Shown piece by piece: positions 8,101 to 10,639 of a stretch of DNA of 10,639 bases (position 1 is its first letter; the number at the start of each line of letters is the position of its first letter). A model generated the notes under the pieces. It searched no databases, was not told the DNA's origin, and saw only the letters and a program-made list of their open reading frames with translations. Origin of the DNA: CANLBN01 sp047638515 (lineage in GTDB: Bacteria; Pseudomonadota; Gammaproteobacteria; Pseudomonadales; Cellvibrionaceae); contig JBLIME010000081.1 of assembly GCA_047638515.1 (NCBI GenBank), positions 1-10,639 of the forward strand. Direction: 5' to 3'. The position numbers and the translations under genes are program-made.

Positions 8101-8268
8101 ACTGGCACCAGGATAGGCGACATTAATAGAGAGCGTATCTGTTTCACTAAGGGGGAAAACTTCCTTGCCAATCGATAAATAATTGAAAACACCGCCAATG
8201 ATAATGAGGATCATCAATAAATTAGCGGCAATAGGGTTGTCAATAAACCAATGAACGATAGTACGCAT
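5170..8268 (-). CDS. RND efflux transporter permease, HAE1/AcrB-like
   Basis: This is an inner-membrane, proton-driven resistance-nodulation-division pump subunit of 1032 residues, normal for the AcrB class (1049 in E. coli AcrB). It has TM1 (about 13-30), a large periplasmic loop (31-330), TM2-TM6 (331-480), TM7 (528-548), a second periplasmic loop (549-863) and TM8-TM12 (864-1015). TM4 carries the proton-relay pair D397/D398 in GIVVDDAIVVGE. TM11 keeps R961 and T968 (RFRAIVLTS), matching AcrB R971 and T978. In TM10 the motif is GVVVNDNLVLLDR, so Asn931 stands where AcrB has the relay Lys940. That is a subfamily trait rather than clear inactivation. The ATG overlaps the stop of the upstream fusion-protein gene as TAATG, so translation is probably coupled. 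No outer-membrane channel gene lies nearby. Substrate cannot be read from the sequence. Confidence 0.95.
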   Translation of the reverse strand: MRTIVHWFIDNPIAANLLMILIIIGGVFNYLSIGKEVFPLSETDTLSINVAYPGASPSEIEQQVVVRIEETIADLEGIDEITSIAQESRARITVETVKGYDTQRLLNNVKSRIDALTTLPEDIDDVQVREVIARYRLMNIAIYGDVAETLLKETSEWVQQELLLLDDVSNVDIEGIRDREMSIEVSENTLRTYNLKFDDIASAIRASSTNIAAGSIKSDVGNVQLQTRGQAYTKEDFEKIVINTGDNSSQLTLSEIATINDAFAEVDQRTNFNGRPVAYLQIYTGNPPDIVNASDNVRRALDKLESQFPLGVKADIWFDWAVVYKSRMTLLVDNTLMGLVFVFIILMLFLRPSLAAWVCVGIGTAFLGTFALLPYTGVTLNIISMYGFLLVLGIVVDDAIVVGEAIYFHQRQGLSGKEAAKAGAMWVNKPVVFAVISTMIFFSVMFAIDGPLGVQAIPIATVVVICLLFSLIESLFILPSHLSNAKLKPAHQPNSTLDRVRGFCSGALESFANVYYRGFLKTTLAKNGSTLVFFLMIFLITLTVFLSTGYLKKGFAPVVPSTRVTINAFLAEGAGFNDTKRVQQQIESAAYLLRSDEKMLELNGDATFIKAIRSSAINNVARVDVRLIPSDERKINIIQVKDRWRELIGPLAGVKELSLRFTINRNQKDLRFRISMPGNDTEQLNNIVSDVRAVLALYESVYQIEDNLEGARTEIELRLKPNAALLGLSLADVANQVRQGFFGEEVQRIPRGTDDIKVMLRYPLSERSSIETVRKIYIRSSDGRSVPLNEVADVIEIPGYTKIQREDRRRAVAVTAEVTKGIDTLALANTIIDTHLLELQKTYRGLSIDIDGAVADEKKFNAQILQSFILAFLLSFGLMAIAFRSCWQPVLILTAVPFGFVGAVFGHLLLDITITMNSLLGFIACAGVVVNDNLVLLDRIHQLRDAGKSAREAIMQAGSDRFRAIVLTSVTTFVGLLPILSETSIQAQFLIPMVVSLAFGVLFATVVTLIFVPNLYLFGERCQRLLIKKKYL

Positions 8269-8270
8269 TA
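8266..8270 (-). promoter_or_regulatory. TAATG stop/start overlap coupling adaptor and permease
   Basis: The adaptor stop TAA (8270-8268) shares its last A with the permease ATG (8268-8266). Only a weak GGCGG lies before the ATG, so ribosomes finishing the adaptor probably reinitiate on the permease. This fits the fixed stoichiometry of the pump. Confidence 0.8.
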
Positions 8271-9521
8271 GTTGCCGCCACGCTTAAGTTCTGCACTTAT
8301 TTTTGATTTTTCAATATCAGTATCTTCAGCGATAGCTAAAGGTGCACTGGAGATTTCGTTAACCTCGACCGTTAAGCCTGATGTTAAGACACGTGTATCA
8401 CTGACAACAACCTGCTCACCTTGAATAGCATCTGACTTTATAATGACTGTATTCTGCTGCCGATCAATAATTTCGACAGCGCGTAGTGATAACTGGTTAT
8501 CGGCGTTGACGACGAAGATGTGGGCGTCATCTACCAAGGCTTTTTTGGGTACTCGAATAACATTCTCGTGAAGTTTTCCACTAATTTTTGCCTTCACAAA
8601 TAAACCAACCAATAAGGGTTGCTCGAAGTTAGCGCTGTCAAAAGGCTCTTTTATCTCGACAATTAAATAATAAAAGCGGGTTGCCTCATCAACGACCACA
8701 TCCATACGCATGCTCGATATAGGCCAGCGATACAAGTCATCACCAATGGTCGCGGACAGCAAAACATCGGGTCTAGCGTGACTTTGCAGATCGCTGGCAG
8801 CGTCTTTTCCCGGAGCCAAACCGGCTAGCGCAAGCTGTTGATTATTCAATGGTAGGCGCACCTCGACTGCCTCACTCCCATATACCATTGCCAGACTAGT
8901 GCCAGCGCTCACATACTCACCTAACGCTACCGATTTGGTTTGAATCCGACCATCGAAAGGCACGCTAATGCGGGTGCGCTCAACCTTTAACATGGCTTGA
9001 TCACGCTCGACCGTGGCTGCACGCAGTCCTGCTTTAGCGGCGTTAAGCTGAGGCTCTCTTAAGGCCAAGGCGTTTGCTGAGTCAGAGCCTAAATCCCTCC
9101 AAACGCGCTTTGCTTGCCGTGCTTGGCCCTGCTCTAAAGCTAACTCTCGCTCGGCAACAACGATTTTTGTATTGGCAACCGCTAAGCCATGCCGATAATC
9201 ACGATCATCAAGCGCCACCAGTAGTTGATCAGCTTTGAATGAAAAACCTACGTCGAAAGTAGATGACACCTCGACAACTCTACCGGCGACTTCACTAACG
9301 AGTTTAATTTGACGCTTAGGCACCACTGTACCTTGGCTGATGATGGTGGCACGATATTGTCCAGGATGTGCTTGAATCACATCGACTAGCGGGACCGTCA
9401 CCTCAATTTTAGGCCTTAGCGAGGGCTTTGGCTTGAAGAACCACAGCCCCGCCATTACTGCCACGCCAATGACAACAATCAGAAAAACGCCGATACTGCC
9501 CTGTTGATGATGTTGCCTCAC
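8268..9521 (-). CDS. RND efflux periplasmic adaptor (membrane fusion protein)
   Basis: This 417-residue HlyD/AcrA-type adaptor bridges the inner-membrane pump and an outer-membrane channel. It has an N-terminal membrane anchor (residues 10-29, IGVFLIVVIGVAVMAGLWFF) with no lipobox, so it is held by a helix rather than by lipid. Next come the first half of the lipoyl domain (about 63-108, ending LLVALDDRDY), an Ala/Glu/Arg-rich helical hairpin (about 110-178), the second lipoyl half (RISVPFDGRIQTKSVALGEYVSAG), a beta-barrel (about 215-312), and a membrane-proximal domain starting at VIRVPKKALV (321-330). The hairpin is short, as is common in adaptors of this subfamily. The GTG start is chosen because TAAGGAG lies 5 bases before it. 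This is the first gene of the two-gene operon with the permease. No regulator gene lies next to it. Confidence 0.93.
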   Translation of the reverse strand: MRQHHQQGSIGVFLIVVIGVAVMAGLWFFKPKPSLRPKIEVTVPLVDVIQAHPGQYRATIISQGTVVPKRQIKLVSEVAGRVVEVSSTFDVGFSFKADQLLVALDDRDYRHGLAVANTKIVVAERELALEQGQARQAKRVWRDLGSDSANALALREPQLNAAKAGLRAATVERDQAMLKVERTRISVPFDGRIQTKSVALGEYVSAGTSLAMVYGSEAVEVRLPLNNQQLALAGLAPGKDAASDLQSHARPDVLLSATIGDDLYRWPISSMRMDVVVDEATRFYYLIVEIKEPFDSANFEQPLLVGLFVKAKISGKLHENVIRVPKKALVDDAHIFVVNADNQLSLRAVEIIDRQQNTVIIKSDAIQGEQVVVSDTRVLTSGLTVEVNEISSAPLAIAEDTDIEKSKISAELKRGGN

Positions 9522-9526
9522 GACGT

Positions 9527-9533
9527 CTCCTTA
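9527..9533 (-). promoter_or_regulatory. Strong ribosome binding site deciding the adaptor GTG start
   Basis: TAAGGAG on the minus strand (9533 to 9527) ends 5 bases before the GTG at 9521-9519. It is the best Shine-Dalgarno in the window and supports the GTG as the true start. Confidence 0.8.
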
Positions 9534-9561
9534 GATACTAGCAATTGAATTAATTTAGTTA

Positions 9562-9693
9562 ATGAAGATCTTCGTCCCTAAACGTGGGCCGATGTATACA
9601 TTGATTATTTCAGCAGTCGATTCTAAACAACAGCAGACCGCAGTAGTTAAAGTTGTCGAAACTTGTGAGCCGGTGTCGATGCTTGTCGCCTAA
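9562..9693 (+). CDS. Possible 43-residue ORF, doubtful
   Basis: From ATG 9562-9564 a frame of 43 codons runs to TAA 9691-9693, with a second ATG at 9592. The peptide starts MKIFVPKRGPMYTLIISAVD and ends in EPVSMLVA. There is no Shine-Dalgarno before either ATG, and it lies directly upstream of the efflux operon on the opposite strand. It could be a small gene, the front of a broken gene continuing at 9747, or chance. No family is recognised. Confidence 0.2.
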   Translation: MKIFVPKRGPMYTLIISAVDSKQQQTAVVKVVETCEPVSMLVA

Positions 9694-9746
9694 ATTTATA
9701 TCATTATTATTTGACAAGAGTGCCCTTGAAACAAGTCCGCTTTTGA

Positions 9747-9848
9747 GTTCACGTCGTCGATGACGTTGAAGCCTGCAAGCCCGAAAACGACTTTATTTTG
9801 GTTTTTAAGGACAGCAGCGGTTTTATGCCGAAAGTACCACCGCGTTAG
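9747..9848 (+). pseudogene. Possible gene remnant between two stops
   Basis: Between TGA at 9744-9746 and TAG at 9846-9848 a 33-codon frame reads VHVVDDVEACKPENDFILVF and then KDSSGFMPKVPPR. It is protein-like but has no plausible start and is framed by stops. It lies in a different frame from the ORF at 9562-9693, so the two might be pieces of one decayed gene. The family is unknown and the evidence is composition only. Confidence 0.2.
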
Positions 9849-9862
9849 AATATCTCTTTGTT

Positions 9863-9876
9863 GACAAGCGCTTGTC
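9863..9876. repeat. Perfect 14-bp palindrome
   Basis: GACAAGCGCTTGTC is its own reverse complement. It lies about 115 bases before the candidate tex -10 element and 340 bases upstream of the efflux operon start. It is a possible dimeric-regulator site, but no matching regulator gene is in view. Confidence 0.4.
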
Positions 9877-9990
9877 GGCAACGAGTTGTTAAACCTTGTC
9901 GCTACCCCCCTCTTGAAACTATCTCGCTGAGCTTTGTTAAGGTGCTGCAATAAAAAATAAAAAAAGACTGATTAAGCGCTTTATTTTACG

Positions 9991-9996
9991 CATAAT
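9991..9996 (+). promoter_or_regulatory. Candidate -10 element for tex
   Basis: CATAAT at 9991-9996 lies 41 bases before the tex ATG and follows an AT-rich stretch. The -35 region 17 bases upstream (CTGATT) is a poor match, so this is a weak promoter call. Confidence 0.3.
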
Positions 9997-10037
9997 GCCA
10001 CACACACGTATTAACCAACTAGAGATTCTTATTTACT

Positions 10038-10639
10038 ATGGATAACAGCCCCGGTCACAATAACAGCACTCATCATACTATTATTGCACGCATCGCTCAG
10101 GAGCTTTCAATACAGCCAAAACAGGTTACCTCCGCCATCAGCTTATTGGACGAGGGCGCAACGGTGCCCTTTATATCCCGCTACCGCAAAGAGGTCACCG
10201 GCAGCCTTGATGATACGCAATTACGTGATTTAGAGGAGCGTCTTCGGTACTTACGTGAACTAGAAGAGCGCCGTGACGTTATTTACAGAAGTATTGAGGA
10301 GCAAAATAAATTAACGCCTGAACTCACGCTAGCCATTCAGACCGCCGAGACCAAAACGCAATTAGAAGATTTGTATCTTCCCTACAAGCGCAAGCGTCGC
10401 ACCAAAGGCCAAATCGCCATCGAAGCAGGCCTCGAGCCATTAGCAAATAAATTATTCGCCGACCCGACACTCGTCCCCAACCACGAAGCCGTGGCTTTTC
10501 TCAGTACTGAGCACGCGGTCAATGTCATTAAAGATGCCTTGGATGGAGCTAAATATATCTTAATGGAACGCTTTAGCGAAGACGCCCAGCTGTTGGGTAG
10601 ACTTAGGCAATTTATTAATGAGCACGGCACTGTGTCGTC
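10038..10639 (+). CDS. tex: Tex transcription accessory protein, 5' part
   Basis: The first 200 codons of Tex (YhgF in E. coli) run off the right edge with no internal stop. Tex is a conserved cytoplasmic nucleic-acid-binding protein linked to transcription, related to eukaryotic Spt6. The full family length is near 770-780 residues. The visible part is the N-terminal helical domain, with hallmark GATVPFISRYRKEVTGSLDD (residues 40-59), the charged helix ERLRYLRELEERRDVIYRSI (67-86), and DLYLPYKRKRRTKG (111-124). The YqgF-like, helix-hairpin-helix and C-terminal S1 domains would lie outside the window. The ATG at 10038 gives the expected N-terminus with a short polar extension. The ribosome binding site is weak (AGAG about 14 bases upstream). 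Its place after hslO and pckA matches the E. coli gene order. Confidence 0.95.
   Translation, partial: MDNSPGHNNSTHHTIIARIAQELSIQPKQVTSAISLLDEGATVPFISRYRKEVTGSLDDTQLRDLEERLRYLRELEERRDVIYRSIEEQNKLTPELTLAIQTAETKTQLEDLYLPYKRKRRTKGQIAIEAGLEPLANKLFADPTLVPNHEAVAFLSTEHAVNVIKDALDGAKYILMERFSEDAQLLGRLRQFINEHGTVS

Larger units (their letters stand above)
9534..10037. other. Divergent intergenic region between the RND operon and tex
   Basis: These 500 bases must contain the promoter of the minus-strand efflux operon and that of plus-strand tex. No strong -35/-10 pair is visible for the operon. Symmetric elements are present: GAAGATCTTC (9564-9573) and a perfect 14-bp palindrome, GACAAGCGCTTGTC (9863-9876). 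TTGTCG recurs at 9653, 9683, 9872 and 9896, and TTGACAAG recurs at 9711 and 9861. Protein-like fragments also occur and are listed separately. A minus-strand frame at 9696-9950 is open too but looks like chance. Confidence 0.5.

Noticed and set aside
9536..9541. TAGTAT on the minus strand as a -10 element for the efflux operon
   Set aside because: It sits almost on the ribosome binding site, leaving no room for a leader, and has no fitting -35.
9696..9950. Minus-strand 84-codon frame upstream of the efflux operon
   Set aside because: There is no good start context or motif, and the opposite strand reads at least as plausibly. I do not call it a gene.
10382..10630. Minus-strand 82-codon frame inside tex
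   Set aside because: It is antisense to the conserved N-terminal domain of Tex.
1..10639. CRISPR arrays, tRNA or rRNA genes, transposases, phage or defence genes
   Set aside because: Looked for by eye on both strands. No regularly spaced repeats, cloverleaf-like sequences or recognisable proteins of these kinds were seen.

Overview
The window looks like a piece of chromosome from a gammaproteobacterium, probably a marine or aquatic one of moderate GC content. This rests on the gene set: hslO (Hsp33), ATP-type pckA, a DUF4156-type lipoprotein, a proteobacterial HAE1-class RND efflux operon, and tex. In E. coli the corresponding segment is hslO-yhgE-pckA-envZ-ompR-greB-yhgF(tex). I cannot name a genus from the sequence alone.

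Layout: bases 1-770 hold no intact gene that I can defend. They show protein-like fragments on the minus strand: an open frame running off the left edge, and a signal-peptide-like ORF that appears frameshifted. hslO (771-1679) and pckA (1869-3431) follow on the plus strand. pckA ends in a strong 15-bp inverted repeat. Next comes about 880 bases without an intact gene (3515-4397), with broken coding-like frames. A small plus-strand lipoprotein gene follows (4398-4709), then a weakly supported minus-strand reading frame and an AT-rich inverted-repeat region (4971-5169). The minus strand then carries a two-gene RND efflux operon: membrane fusion protein (9521-8268, first gene) and inner-membrane permease (8268-5170), joined by a TAATG stop/start overlap. 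A 500-base divergent intergenic region separates it from tex (10038 to the right edge, 5' part only).

How the genes fit together: hslO (redox-activated holdase), pckA (gluconeogenic entry) and tex (nucleic-acid-binding transcription factor) are housekeeping genes kept in their usual order and orientation. The RND operon sits in the minus orientation at the position where E. coli carries the minus-strand ompR-envZ operon. This suggests an accessory replacement at a conserved chromosomal junction, with gene debris around it. The pump has no outer-membrane channel gene and no adjacent regulator, so it must borrow a TolC-type channel encoded elsewhere.

I found no CRISPR array, tRNA, rRNA, transposase or obvious defence or phage system. 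I see no convincing evidence of a wholly new system. The best leads are the locus swap, the gene remnants, and the Lys-to-Asn change in the permease proton-relay region.
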